DNA of 64,000 bases from Inia geoffrensis (lineage: Eukaryota > Chordata > Mammalia > Artiodactyla > Iniidae): positions 57,884,001 through 57,948,000 of the forward strand of contig CM070903.1 in NCBI GenBank assembly GCA_036417435.1. The letters run 5' to 3'. Both the position numbers and the translations under genes were made by a program. This document shows positions 46,331 to 58,600 of this stretch, in pieces. The notes under the pieces are model-generated. The model saw only the letters and a list, made by a program, of their open reading frames with translations. It made no database searches and was not told the DNA's origin. The stretch's first letter is position 1. Every line of letters begins with the position of its first letter.

Positions 46331-46779
46331 TCTGCCTCAGGCTCATCTCTCCATGACCAATGTATATTCCTTGATCTTGATTCTTTCTCTGGCTTCTTAA
46401 ATTTAGGAGTGTCTTGAGATTAAGACTTCAGCTTTTTGCTCTTCTTTGTCTAGACTCTCTTTAGTCACTGACTCTTTAAAAAATTATCCACTTGAGCTAT
46501 CATATCTGAGCTGGTGACTCCTACCTCTACATCTCCAGCATCTTTCCTGAGTATAAGTTCTGCTTGTGCAGCTGCTTGCTGAGCATTTGCACTTGGACAA
46601 ACCTGTGCTACCTCAATTAAAATATAATTGCACTGAATTATATTATATCCTAAGATAAACAAACTTTTCTTTAACCTTTTATATTCTCTGTCAAGTTTAG
46701 CAATTTTCTGAGTTAGCCAGGCTTAAAATAAGTTATCTTTGACTCTTGACTTGAAATATTGAGATTATTTGACCTTCCT
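46331..46779. other. Unassigned DNA
   Basis: A 65-codon minus frame (46662-46465) is Ala/Gln-rich in its middle but has no recognised domain. I do not call a gene. Confidence 0.4.
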
Positions 46780-46920
46780 AATTTCAACTTTTCTCACCTG
46801 AAAATGAGTATGATAATAAGTCCTATCTCAGAGTGTTGTTCTAAAGATTAAGTTATATAAAGCATTCAAAGTACTTAGCACAGTGCCTGACATGTAAAAA
46901 GCCCCTTTTGTTGTTATTAT
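46780..46920 (+). repeat. MIR-type SINE remnant
   Basis: 'cacctgaaaatgagtatgat', 'gagtgttgttctaaagatta' and 'agtacttagcacagtgcctg' are the 3' half of MIR. Confidence 0.8.
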
Positions 46921-48151
46921 ATCATATTCTAGAATGGAATGATTTAGTATTTGAATACATACTTCTTTAAGTATGTATTATTACTGAAATTATAATCAAA
47001 ATATCTATGAAATATTTTTCAGAGCTTGACAAAATATATCTAAGTAGACAAGATTAGCCTAGCAAATTCTGTGATAGAGTAATGATAGGGACATGCCATA
47101 TATGCTGTTGTAGCTGTTTTTATAGTTTAGTTTTATATATGATAAACACCTATTTGTATGAGAAAACAACTTATATATAAATAAAATAACTAATTGAGGA
47201 AATCTTAAAAGCATGTATTGCCTGGATTACAAGAAAATTTAGAATTTTGTCCATAAAAAATTAAGACCAAATTAAAAAGGCAAATAATTTACTAAAAATG
47301 AAAAATTTTCACTGGTAGTTTAAATACTATACAAAACTATATACACTATATAATAATCAAAGTGTGTAGATACTGTATATAAAATGCTGGTGAAATATTT
47401 TTCAATAGTATTTTAAATGCTATATCAACAACATATGAGGGTGCCTCCTTTATAGCAACATCACCAGTATTGATTATGGCCATTAATAAAAAGTAAGAAA
47501 AGACAAACTACATAATTTGACGAGTAAAACTTAGGATCTCATTGACCTTTAAATTCCAGTCTCTGTTACATGTAATTTGAATGTTTTTCCTTTCTGTTTA
47601 CCATCTTTATTTTTTGTAAAAGTCACTTTTAAAAACCATTGAGGAAATGCAATGATGATGGAAGACTGTAGTTTGAGCAAATCTACCTCCTGCTTAAACA
47701 CTTAGAACAGATGGTGTATTTTAAAGGTACACTGTTGATAAGTAGATTGAGAAAAGATTACTCCATGCCCAATTAAGTTCTCACCTGCAGAAATGTCTAA
47801 AGAAAGTTGAACAACTTAGAGACAAACATACTCTATATTTTTCTGGAATAGAATAGAGCTGTGATGAGAGAGTTGGGTTTTCTAACATGGTCCAGAATTT
47901 AACCACATCTTGTAAACTAATATGCACAATAGTAATACTCTGAGTAAGCTGTATTTACTCGGAGAGGCATAGAGGCTCAGTAGAGAAAGACTGTCTCAAC
48001 ATATTTACTGTTTATAGGAAAAGAACCCAAGGGGATTCAGAAATGACATAAGGGAAATAGACATGAAAATATGACTGTCATGTATATATTGTTGAGCAAC
48101 AACTAATATTTTCATACGTAAGCACAATTAGGTCTTTCTAAGAAAAAATGA
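46921..48151. other. Unassigned AT-rich DNA
   Basis: No gene or repeat recognised. Confidence 0.45.
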
Positions 48152-48517
48152 ATGGCAACCAAGATTAGAAGATATTTGTCTGGTGAACATGCCTTGAATG
48201 TTGGAAACCTCCAAAGAGATTTACAGCCCTGTCTCCCTTGGAGCCTTTTATTTCATTCCAAAGGGTTGCAAACATCCAAGGACCTTCCTGTCTTCTCCAA
48301 GAGAGGATTTGTTTACGTTAGAAACTTAATGTCTTTTCCTCTCTCTGGAGGGAAAGGGGGGTTGCTGTGCAGACGTTTCTGTGTAAACTCCAAAATTCTT
48401 AATCTCTGGGATCTTCTTCTGTCATACTCTCCATTTTCCCTCATCACATCACCTCAAGGAAGAGAAGGGGGCATGAAGAACTATATGGTTATTGCTTTAA
48501 ATAATAATGATCTCTGA
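48152..48517 (+). other. Unexplained 121-codon open frame
   Basis: The longest frame in the window not lying in a recognised transposon. The sequence is less AT-rich than its flanks. The predicted product has no signal peptide, membrane segment or motif I recognise, and the composition (many Leu, Ser, Gly, Arg) is unremarkable. No splice sites or promoter support it. It could be part of an unrecognised old LTR, which would explain both the base composition and the absence of stops. Confidence 0.15.
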
Positions 48518-51394
48518 CCCAGAAACCTTGAATTTTCTTACCTTGTATTGAAAACATCATTGTTTGTCATTTGTGGATATTAAAAGCTACACAGATCTAA
48601 AGAGGGGAGTTGGATTCTCTCTTGTTAATAACTGTGTTCTAAATAATTATTGTGTTCTTGTAGCCACAGAGTGTGTAAATAGTACTAGTTATTTGCATAG
48701 CACTGTGGGCACTCTGGGCCTCATATGTCTTTAGGGACCATGGAGTTTTGAGAAAGGGGAATGGCTAGCAAATGTGCAGGCAAATGAGACCAAATAAGAC
48801 AACAAAAACAGTAACAATACATCTGGGTCTTGAATCCATGATACTTACCAACATTTAATGAGCTGAATTTTCAAAGTCCGCACAGGGGTGGTTCCTAAAT
48901 AGAGCTTAAAAACCATTCAGAGATGAAAAGAGAGAGATAAAGGCAAATGCATTATAGTGAGCTTTTTCCATAATGAGAAATTCACTCGCTCTAAAGGACT
49001 GGCCTTTTTATTCTGAGATTTGCTTCCTACCTTTTGAAGTTAAAATATTATTTTAAACAGTAATGATAATGGCAAGTTATATTTTATCTGTTGGTTCATT
49101 ACATGATGGTAAAATGTCTCTATTACTGTTTTGGAATTGTATTAAAAATGAAAGTGCAGTCTTAGAACCATGGCTTTAAATGATTTGTATTTCTTACTGG
49201 TTATGAAATCTATATTTCTACCAGCAGCTTTGGATGAAAGTGGTTGCCTTGAGTTAGGATGTGGTAGGATGAACCCCAGGTTTGGATAACTCAAAGATAC
49301 AAACAACTAAGTCATTAAATTTTAAAGTAGAAATGGTGTTGCTTTATTATCTGCATATATATTTAAATATACATATTTAATATATATGCATATATATTTA
49401 ATATTTCTCTAAGAAGTGAGAGACAGGAAAAATATATATACAACATCAAGACAAATCAAATTCCTTCCTTATGAAGTTTCTTCATAAGAGGTATTATTCA
49501 TTTCCTCCTAAAATTGTAAAACCCACTTAAACAGATGATATTATTACTGAACATAGTTTTATGAAAATTCCTAAGAAAACCTCAAACTTTTAACTTAGTT
49601 CTATGCTGAATTTTCCAGGATTGATAAACATCAGTCCCAGATGCAGATGCTTGGGAGCACAGGACTTTGGAATATTTAACTATTAACCAAATCTTATCTG
49701 TTGAGTTTACTATCTTTGTGACTCTTCACTGAGTTGGAGGGAAATGTAGTTTAATTTTGACACGGGATTCTTATTTTACTCATTAATTAACCTCTATTCT
49801 AGGGGGCGTGGACTATGTTTATTCTTATTGCATCTCTCTTAAGCAGTCCTGCTCTGCTCGGTGTATGTGTTCAACAGGGAGAACAAATGTCCACCCTATC
49901 AGTGGTGGTACCCATGTCAAACCATAAGGCTCTGGACTTGAGGCCACATTTCTAGTTCCAGTTGTGGTCCATGTGGATACTGCTGTCTTGGGATTCACCC
50001 CAGTCAGTAAATGGAAAAATCATGAGGCAATAGTAAAATAATTCCAGAGTTCATTTTAAAAAGCTCAAGACAGAGATCATAATATGAGGATAATATCATC
50101 CAGAATGTTTCCATCCTTTTAAATTTTTATCAGTTTTAATTACATTCCCAACAACTTCTCTCAATATGGGTCCCTGACCTGTGAGAGATCTCTTGTAGCT
50201 CTCAAAGGATAGCTATTAATATAAAGAAAAGGGCATATGTGCTATCCTAATAATAATGGCAAATGTTAAGCTTTTGTAGATGTGTGTAGAAGTCTATGAA
50301 AGATGCCTGCTGACTACTCTAGGTATAAAAAGTGTATAAATGGTGATTTAATCTTGTAAAATATTATTTAAATATATACACCTGTGTACATGTACATGTA
50401 TATCAAAGCAATGCACTAAGCATTCAACAAAATGATATTCTAAATCATTTTAATTTTGTTCTTTTAACTATATAAATGAATTTGATCTTAAGATATACAA
50501 ATAAACCTTGAACAATTCTGAAGCTACATTGTTCTAATTATATCTGGGATTAGTTCAATATCATGAACTTGACAAAATGGATTGCAAGAGAGAAGAATTG
50601 AGATAAATTATGTACCAACAAGGTAATAAGAAGGACGATCAAGATACAAGGAGAACTGGAGAAATATTGGAGAAGATGATGTGTGTGAGAAAGTATATAT
50701 AGTGAAATGCTGTTCTAAAAAGCTATCTTCAAATTTCAGAAGGGCTATCATATTAAAGGTATCTATATTTGGATCTATGCTTATGTGCATGTGTCCTGGG
50801 TTACTTCAGAGGACAAAGACTAAGGTCAATGGGGTAAGATAGAGGAAAGTAAATTTCTGTATAATTCAATTAAAAATCTAAAAATTTTAACTGTTTAAAA
50901 TTTGAATAGGTGATGTTATGAAGTAGTAATACTCCTTCCTTTCTCTCTACTCCCTCCAAAAATTTCAAGCAGAGGCCAGAACGTTTGAGTAACTTTATAT
51001 TCCAAATCAGAGATTCTAGGACAGTAAGAATTAGACATAATTATTTTCCTGGTTATGTGTCTATCATAAATTCTTATATAATTTTCCAATATTTTGTTTA
51101 TCATTAAGTTAGAACACTGATTTTAATAGTTACAAAATTTTGGATTATTTTAAAAACTGTTCAAGGTAGGGGATGCAAATAGGAAACTAAATTTCTTCAA
51201 AATTATTCATTAGTCTAGCCTTTGAAGGAATTATCCCAATTCCTGGTATAATGAAACCTAAACTTTTGTTTGATCATTCCTCAACCTCCACCAAAACTTG
51301 AGTGACTTATTTCATTGCTTCTTAAAACTTACCTCTGACTCTTTCCAATTTTCTTCATACAGAGAGATAGTAGAATATAAAAATATATTTAAAA
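48518..51394. other. Unassigned AT-rich DNA
   Basis: No gene supported. An AT-only near-palindrome is at 49353-49389 (GCATATATATTTAAATAT against its near complement). Short minus frames at 50608-50790 and 50916-51104 lack motifs. Confidence 0.45.
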
Positions 51395-51580
51395 ACAAAA
51401 GTTAGAGTCTGGCTTGGCAACTTACTAGCTTTGTAACCATGAATAAAATCATAACCTCACTGCGATATTAATGCTTACCCCATTCACTTACTTACTATGA
51501 GTATTAAATGGTATAATGTAGAATATGTAATGTGTACCAAGGAGCCTGGCCTGGAATATTACCTACTAATATTTTCAAAG
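51395..51580 (+). repeat. MIR-type SINE remnant
   Basis: 'gagtctggcttggcaactta', 'ctagctttgtaaccatgaat' and 'ggagcctggcctggaatatt' follow the MIR order. Confidence 0.7.
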
Positions 51581-51699
51581 TTCAAAGCAATTGATTTCCC
51601 TGAGAACAAGTATGGTATATACTCTCTAAGTATCGCATAACTTTTGGGATTTCAAGTCTTGAATATTTTCTAAGTTTTCAGTGTGTGTTTTTCATTGGA

Positions 51700-51960
51700 A
51701 GATCTATTTACCCATCCTACAAATATTCATTCAATACATATAATGTGCCATTCTGTCAGGTACTATTATCAATAAATACAAAAATATGATAAAAATAAAC
51801 ACAATGTATTTTATTTATTTTAAATAAAATAAATGAGGACCTAACCTTCATAGAGTTTATAGAAAAAGACAGATAAACAATGTGATAAATATTAGTATTA
51901 CTGTGATAAGGAGGGTGATCATATAGTTTACTGTCCCACTAGGATAATAAACAAACAAAT
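51700..51960 (+). repeat. Ancient repeat remnant (L2/MIR-age)
   Basis: 'aatattcattcaatacatat', 'cattctgtcaggtactatta' and 'ccttcatagagtttatagaa' resemble the repeat type seen at 80-600 and 56505-56930. Confidence 0.4.
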
Positions 51961-53859
51961 ACAATATAAATAAACATTATTGAACTTAAAGGAGCATTTC
52001 ACTTTAGGTATTTTCTTAATCCATAAATAGAGAAATACAGTCACCATAAAATCAGGAGGGGGAGGAGTCCCTGTAATTTCTTAACTTTAATAAATTGGTT
52101 TCAAGGATCTATAGTATAAAACTTTAATGAAATGAGTAGGTAATTCTATATAATACTTAAGCATATATCAAAAAAACCTATCAATTTCCAGTATTCATAT
52201 AACTGTGTGAATAATGATATTCAGAAATAGTGTATAATGGTCACTTAAAGATGAATATTGTTCCAAGTTTCTTTTCACATTTTGAGGGTAGGTAAAACCA
52301 GAAATAAAAAAGAGAGGGGAACCCTTCCCAGAACCTCATTAGTCTCTGTATAATCCTTAATATCTACCTGTCTTCTCTCCATTATAATTGAGTCACTCCA
52401 GTCAAACTCAATCAGCTAATAATGTTTTTATATTTCTGTATCACGATTTTGGTTTGATTTAGTATCCTTAAATATTTGGGAGAAAAGCAGATTGAGTTTG
52501 TGCAGAAATCCAGTGCACTTGTAGCTATTTCCTCCTCTTCCAGTATTTCTACTTTTATTCCTTGCATTGACTCCAATGATCTTGCACTTGAAGTTGCATT
52601 TATAGCACTCTCTGGGGAAATTTTTTACAACTGTGTTCTGAAGCAGGCAGCACATGAAGAAATTAGTTGCTCAGGTATGTGTGAAAAGAAATAGATATGC
52701 CAAGATAGTTGGGGGAAAATGTGTGAAAGCTGAATTTCTTTAGATGGAATGTGAGTTAGGTCAACTATATTTAGGGTTTCACCTGATTGTACCTATTTCA
52801 TTCAGTTAAACTGAAATCAAAGTCTTATTTATCCAAAAGAAGTTTGGGTGAATTAGATGAACTCTTTATAGCCACTAAGGTGATATTTACTTCCCAAAGT
52901 AAAAGGCAGTGTAGATTTGTTATATAAAGACACCATGTCTAGCACTAAATTTCTGCTCACAAGTTTAGCTGAATGAAAAGAAGAATGTAGTCATCCTTAT
53001 TAGTTATATGTCAAAGACTCCAATACATTTATGTTCTATTGTAGAATAGGAATAAATAAGAAAAAAAAGGAGCTTAACTTGAGAAGTAGATTTGCTTGGA
53101 TTTCAGTGTTTCGTCACTCGCTGGTTAGTGAGACATTGGACTAAGCGTGTGAATTCCTGTTTGCTTTATTAAAATAGCTAGGAGTCTTCTGGTTGCAAGT
53201 GACCAGTGTCAGGGCTTGTTTTTTTGGCAGTTAAGATAATGTATTGGCTGACATAATCAAATTGAATCAAAGGCAGTGATGAAGCTCAGAGATGCCCAGA
53301 ACCAGACTCCAATCCCATCAGGATTTCTCTCTTCATTTCCCTTTATTTCCTTTCTCTTATATCAGCTTTCTCAGCTTTTCCACTAGAAAGCACAGACCTG
53401 TGTCTCTTGGATCTAACTGGAAACACCCCACGGAAGAACTTTGATTAAACTGGCCTGTATCAATTGTTTACGTATAAATCCAGGGAGATGAAATAGCGTA
53501 ATTGACAGCAGCCACTGGAGTGTCATGCCTGATGTGAGAAAAGGAACAGGTCCCTAAATAGTGGATGCTAATCAAATAGGGAGAAGTGATGAGCATAGGA
53601 AAAAGTAGATGTCAACTATGGTAGCAAGGTCATTGTAGGAATTACAAATATAAAGCCAAGCCTGGCACATATTAATTACTTAATATGTATAGATTTTCTT
53701 TGCCTTTCATTCCCTCCCTTAGAGATGGCAGAATGGCTGAAATGACACCAACATCTTAGTTCTACTGGATCTCCTGTTTCTGTAATCAAACTGGATTTAT
53801 TTTATCTCTTCAAGAATTCCTTTGAAATCCAAGTGTCTCTAAGGAAAAATATAGCATGA
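51961..53859. other. Unassigned DNA
   Basis: No supported gene. Overlapping frames on both strands at 52428-52694 have no motif. The part at about 53170-53480 has the feel of an old medium-frequency repeat ('gagtcttctggttgcaagtg', then 'gtattggctgacataatcaa'), unnamed. Confidence 0.4.
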
Positions 53860-54200
53860 TGTCGTGGTAAATAAGCACACATTTTTAGGGACTTCCCTGG
53901 CGGTCCAGTGGTTAAGACTCTGTGCTTCTAGTGCAGGGGTCACGGGTTCGAGGTCTGGTCGGGGAACTAAGATCCAGCATGCCGCATGGTGCAGCCAAAA
54001 AAAAAAACACACATTTTTAGTCATACAGACCTGGGTTCTAATCTCAATTCTGTCACTTGCTAGTTCTGTGCCCTTGGACAATTAATTTTTCTCTAGCCTG
54101 GTTTCCTCATCTATAAAATAGGGATGAGGTCATTTTAAGAATGTGATAATATTTATGAATTGCTTAGCAGAGTATTTGGAAACCAATAAGTAAAATGATA
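53860..54200 (+). repeat. MIR-type SINE split by a CHR SINE
   Basis: MIR landmarks 'agacctgggttctaatctca', 'cacttgctagttctgtgccc' and 'tttcctcatctataaaatag' run to the right of the inserted CHR SINE; the left end lies in 'gcatgatgtcgtggtaaata'. Confidence 0.85.
53889..54007 (+). mobile_element. CHR-related short SINE (about 120 bp)
   Basis: 'ggacttccctggcggtccag', 'gggttcgaggtctggtcggg' and 'gcatggtgcagcc' plus an A-run. Shorter, different subtype from the 200-bp copies, with a canonical B box GGTTCGAGGTC. Exact 13-bp TSD CACACATTTTTAG at 53876-53888 and 54008-54020, so removing it restores the host MIR. Confidence 0.95.
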
Positions 54201-55334
54201 GTTACTGTAGGGTTGTTCTGGAATTCCTTTATTTTCCAAGTGATCTTGCATATCAACTTGTCCCATCCAGGAGAACCCGATGCCGTGAAGATGACTAGAA
54301 GATATTCATTGAGCATCACCACTTAGTGTTTTTGATCTTTAAATATTTTTTTGTATACAGAAACAGAATATTTTTTTAAGAAAGAAAGACAGCATCAGTG
54401 TCAATCAATGAGAAGAGCAAATGAAAAGTTCATCAGCTGTGAATCCTAATTTCAGTTTTTCCATTCATGTATTTTGTGATTTTCAAGAAGTCCTTAGCCT
54501 CTTCCTTCAACATTATCTGGCCCAGTCTTCTATCTGTAAATCTGAAATGAGATGCCATATCTCAATATCATAGCTTGCTTTCAAAGAAGTAAATGATGAA
54601 AGATACTATAAAAGGTCAATGTTTAATAGTGACCTATAATTAACCTGTGGAACAAGGCTATATGGTATACTGAATGTTTTCATTACTCATATAAGCTAAA
54701 TGAGGTCTTCAATATTTCAATGAACCTGAAAGTTCTGATGCATATTAAATTTTAAAACTACAGAAACTGTTTTCATTGTGAGGAAATCACCTACTGCTAC
54801 ACCAAGGCAGCTCATAAATATAACCTTTTTAACATGTGTAGAACCACTATAAGCCCTACTCTAGGTGAGGCATATGCAGGAAAGAACAAAGGTGTATATG
54901 TTACTTGATTTTGTGGTGTTTATAGTCTGTTGGGGAGAAGAGTTTAAAGAGAACAGTAAGAGCCAGTGGCAGAGGCAATCATGAGAATGTACTGTTCAGA
55001 TCTTGTCTGATGAGAGAACTTCCTAAAAGGAGTAGCTAAGTGACAGCCTGCATTGCCGTGTACATGCTGAGGCTACTGTCTCCTCAAGATCCTATCAGGT
55101 AATAACTGTGCATGGTAGGGGTACTCCAGCCATTGCGTTGCCCAGTGAGTGCATTTTCTAATGGCAAATTTTGTTCTGGGGCTCCCCATCAGCCAGAGAA
55201 AACCATCAAGGCATTTTCAGAACTGCACTGTAGTCTGAGGCTCTTCTTACACAATCTTCCTTTCTTCTTATTTTCTTTAACAGGAGTCAAACCTGCATTG
55301 AGGTCGGTAGGCTCCTCCCACTCTCCTGCTCCTT
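54201..55334. other. Unassigned DNA
   Basis: No gene or clear repeat; 54860-54970 may be another ancient repeat remnant. The 103-codon + frame at 55112-55423 runs into the SINE and has no motif. Confidence 0.4.
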
Positions 55335-55348
55335 CCCCGTTTATTTTT

Positions 55349-55704
55349 TTATTTTTAAATTTTATTTATTTATTTATTTATGGCTGCATTGGGTCTTTGT
55401 TGCTGCGTGCTGGCTTTCTCTAGTTGTGACGAGTGGGGGGTTACTCTTCGTTGCGGTGTGTGGGTTCCTTGTTGCGGTGGCTTCTCTTTGTTGCAGAGCA
55501 CGGACTCTAGGCATGCGGGCTTCAGTAGTTGTGGTACACAGGTTCAGTAGTTGTGGCTCGCGGGCTGTAGAGCACAGGCTCAGTAGTTGTGGTGCATGGG
55601 CTTAGTTGCTCCTCAGCATGTGGGATCTTCCCATACCAGGGCTTGAACCCGTGTCCCCTGCATTGGCAGGCAGGTTCTTAACCACTGTGCCACCAGGGAA
55701 ATCC
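55349..55704 (-). mobile_element. CHR-family SINE (long type), antisense
   Basis: (TTTA)n tail complement, 'ggctgcattgggtctttgtt', repeated 'cagtagttgtgg' motifs, 'cccctgcattggcaggcagg' and the terminal 'ccaccagggaaatccc'. TSD CCCCGTTTATTTTT (55335-55348) against CCCCCTTTATTTTT (55704-55717), one mismatch. Confidence 0.93.
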
Positions 55705-55717
55705 CCCCTTTATTTTT

Positions 55718-56160
55718 CACAAGTGTTTCATCCAATAAATCTCTTGAATGACGAATTTCATTCTGGTATCTGCTTCTCTGAGGAAATACACAGACACAGT
55801 ATCCAAATGAGCATTACTATCAATGATTTTAAAATTAGAGACCTAGTTGTATAGGGATACTAAAATCATAATAGGGTCATTTAGTTCTTTTCAAAAAGCC
55901 TAATATAACTATATGTTTAACCTAACTAGTTCTGCATACATTATTTACTAGTCACAATTAGTTTGCGAGAAAAAAAATGAAGTAGTGGTTTGTGCTGCCT
56001 TCCTGTTCACAATCTTGTTTTTGGAATGGATTTTCACCTTCAGCTCCACAACCTCTTGTCCCAGTCAAAGGTGATTAGATCAAGGGACCTCCAGTCCTTG
56101 GAAAGGCAGTCCTTGCCCATGGCTAAGATAATAAAATTTCCTTTAGGAAGAATATGTACA
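55718..56160. other. Unassigned DNA
   Basis: No gene or repeat recognised. Confidence 0.45.
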
Positions 56161-56368
56161 GTAAACATAAAGTTTGTAGTCCATGCATGGTGTATCCTAG
56201 AGCTGGAAGAATATATAGACATGTGCTGGGTAGTTGGCTTGAGTTCTCTACAAAAGGATGGCAAGTAAACATAAAATTTGTAGTCCATGCATGGTGTATC
56301 CTAGAGCTGGAAGAATGTATAGACATGTGTTGGGTAGTTGGCTTGAGTTCTCTACAAAAGGATGGCAA
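56161..56368. repeat. Recent 104-bp tandem duplication
   Basis: Copy 1 is 56161-56264 and copy 2 is 56265-56368, both starting GTAAACATAAA and ending AAAAGGATGGCAA. Only three transitions separate them (G/A, A/G, C/T), about 97% identity, with no indels and no spacer. Frames on both strands here simply repeat. Confidence 0.97.
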
Positions 56369-56504
56369 TCATGAGTGGAAAAGATAAAAGCAAAGAAGAG
56401 ATCATAAAGCCCCTGAGAGGTGGAGAGAACAACCTTGTTTTCATTTTCCATTTTTGTCGCAGGTCACTAAGTTGTCATCAATCAAAAAAGAAGGAAACTA
56501 ATTT

Positions 56505-56930
56505 ATTTATTCTACAAATATTTATTAAATATTTGCTATGACCAGGCATTCTTCCAGGTGATGGGGATACAATAATGAACAAAATACAGAAGTGCATTCC
56601 CCTGTGAATTTTACATTCAAGGAGAGAGCCAGACAACAAAAAAATATGCATTAATAAGCAATTAATGCATACATTCATAAATATGTAAATAATTTTATTT
56701 GAAATTGGTAAGTACAATGTACAGCAGGGGAAGAGGGGTGGAAAGACTGGAGAACAGGAAGACATTGTTCTTTTAGATAAAGAGGAAGGCACCATTAAGA
56801 AGATAACATTTGAGCATATGTGAATGGAGTGTAGGAATGAACCATGTGAACATCTAGAAAAAGTGCATTCTAGCAGAGCAAATGCCAGTGTTGCCACCAG
56901 AGTGACAGCTAGACAGAGAGGTGAAGTGAA
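56505..56930 (+). repeat. Ancient interspersed repeat remnant
   Basis: 'tatttgctatgaccaggcat', 'gtgatggggatacaataatg' and 'attttacattcaaggagaga', followed by 'gaatgaaccatgtgaacatc', follow the order of a common old mammalian repeat also seen at 80-600. The 139-codon minus frame at 56478-56897 crosses it and is not a gene. Confidence 0.55.
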
Positions 56931-56939
56931 ACAGAATAA

Positions 56940-58600
56940 TCCCTATTGCTCCCGCTGGTCCTAAGATTATAATAGGTATTCATCATTTCCCTTCTCCACC
57001 ACACATTCTGTATATCCCCCACCTTAGACCAGTACCACAGCTAGCCTGGGTTGCTTGTGTGCCTTCTGGTGTGACTTAGACCATTCCCAAGAGTTTAAAT
57101 CCTTAATTATCATTCCTTCTTGGGCCATGCTTGCTGCAACTGCCCACTTACTGTTATCACTGGGCACAGATACACCAAGCAATTCCGCAGTAAAGCCTCT
57201 GTCTTACTGGCATAGTCCCCCCCTACTCCCATTGCGTAGGAGCTACCCTTGCTCTTGAGGATGACTAGAAGCAGTAACCCTCTTTTCCTGATAGTGCAGT
57301 TGGTTTCAGTGGCATGAAGAAGCCAGAGAGACGAGGGGCTAATTGTAGCTTCAGGTTCATTGGGACCCTTGCTATGACTCCTAGCTGAATTATTCCTGCT
57401 AAAAACCAGTACTTCTAACCAACCACGGCCTAAGGTCTGTCTTGGGAATGGAAAGACAAATTCTCTAATCAGTTCACTGGAAGTGAAAGTAAAAGAGTCA
57501 ATTTACTTGTACCTCTTGGTTCCCGGATTTATGTATTTAGTCTATAGATGGCAAAGTACCATATATCAATTGGTAGTCCAAAGTAAATATATACTTTATC
57601 CTGGAAGACAGGACTCCAGTCTGGAGAGTGTTGTCCCTAATCTGGTACATTACCTAAGCCTTTAACAGACCATTCTACTGTGCAGTTTAGTCAACTGCTT
57701 CTGAGCAATGGGTTATAGAAGACTGGTGTATCCCATGCTGTGCACCCAATATTGCCGCAATATGCTTTAAAATCTGTGCAGTGCTCTGCAGCAATATTGT
57801 ATGGAATGCCATGTTAATAGATCGGCTATTCTATAAACCCTCAGTTAGTGGTGCTATCAGTGGCATTGTGGACAGAAAAGCAAACCCATAGCCATGGTAT
57901 GAATCAATTCAAATAGGAACAAATCACTATTACCTCTAGGAAATGATCCAGTATCATTCACCTTCAACCAAAAAAAAAAAAAAAGCTGTGTATAATGGTG
58001 CTATGTCAATTACTCAGCATCAGTTTCTTGGGTGGCAGGTGGGGCATTCTACAGTGTCATTAGCTAAACATGGATTTGAAGTAAGAGGCGCTAATGGTGT
58101 TGGGTCCATATATATTCTTCACCTCTATCTTCATGGTTGCTTTCCCCTCTGTACCAGCATCAGGTGACTGAAGAGAAATAGGCTGACATCCATTGGATGA
58201 GTTATTCTTTTCATCTAAATTTCCTTTTTTAATTTCTTCTGTGTACGTACTCATTAGTAGCCATATACTCTGTATCTTTTCTCATAGATATATGTATACA
58301 CCTTTTCTCCAGAGCTTTTTGTTTCTAATTTTCAAATCTTTTTGTTTCCAGAGCCTTAATTAATCAGCAAAAGCTGATCTCCCACAGCTGGGGAGTCCAT
58401 GTATTGATATACCCATACTTCAAACAACTTTTCTCCTTGTAATAATTGCTTGCCTACTGGAACACTATTCTCTTATGACTGTCATTAAAGCAACCACTGA
58501 GTAGCTTTATAATGACAGTTACAAGAGCTAGAATAACAGTGCCCCTATATATTAATTATTTCTCTTGTTTTCTCCTGCCTTGTCAGTTGATAATATGAAT
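56940..58600 (-). pseudogene. Probable degenerate ERVL-like internal sequence
   Basis: GC-richer than its surroundings. The order 'cactgggcacagatacacca', 'gcaattccgcagtaaagcct', 'caatattgtatggaatgcca' and 'gttgggtccatatatattct' has the texture of an old retroviral internal region in antisense. No intact frame and no diagnostic catalytic motif, so the label is tentative. An imperfect inverted repeat at 58478-58528 lies near its right end. Confidence 0.35.

Noticed and set aside
46465..46662. Ala/Gln-rich 65-codon minus frame as a processed pseudogene
   Set aside because: No parent protein recognised, no poly(A) or TSD, and upstream sequence on the minus strand contains stops.
51807..51831. 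11-bp AT-only palindrome
   Set aside because: Composed only of A and T in AT-rich DNA; expected by chance or slippage.
56478..56897. 139-codon minus frame
   Set aside because: Overlaps an ancient repeat; no motif, low-complexity Ser/Leu/Ile composition.
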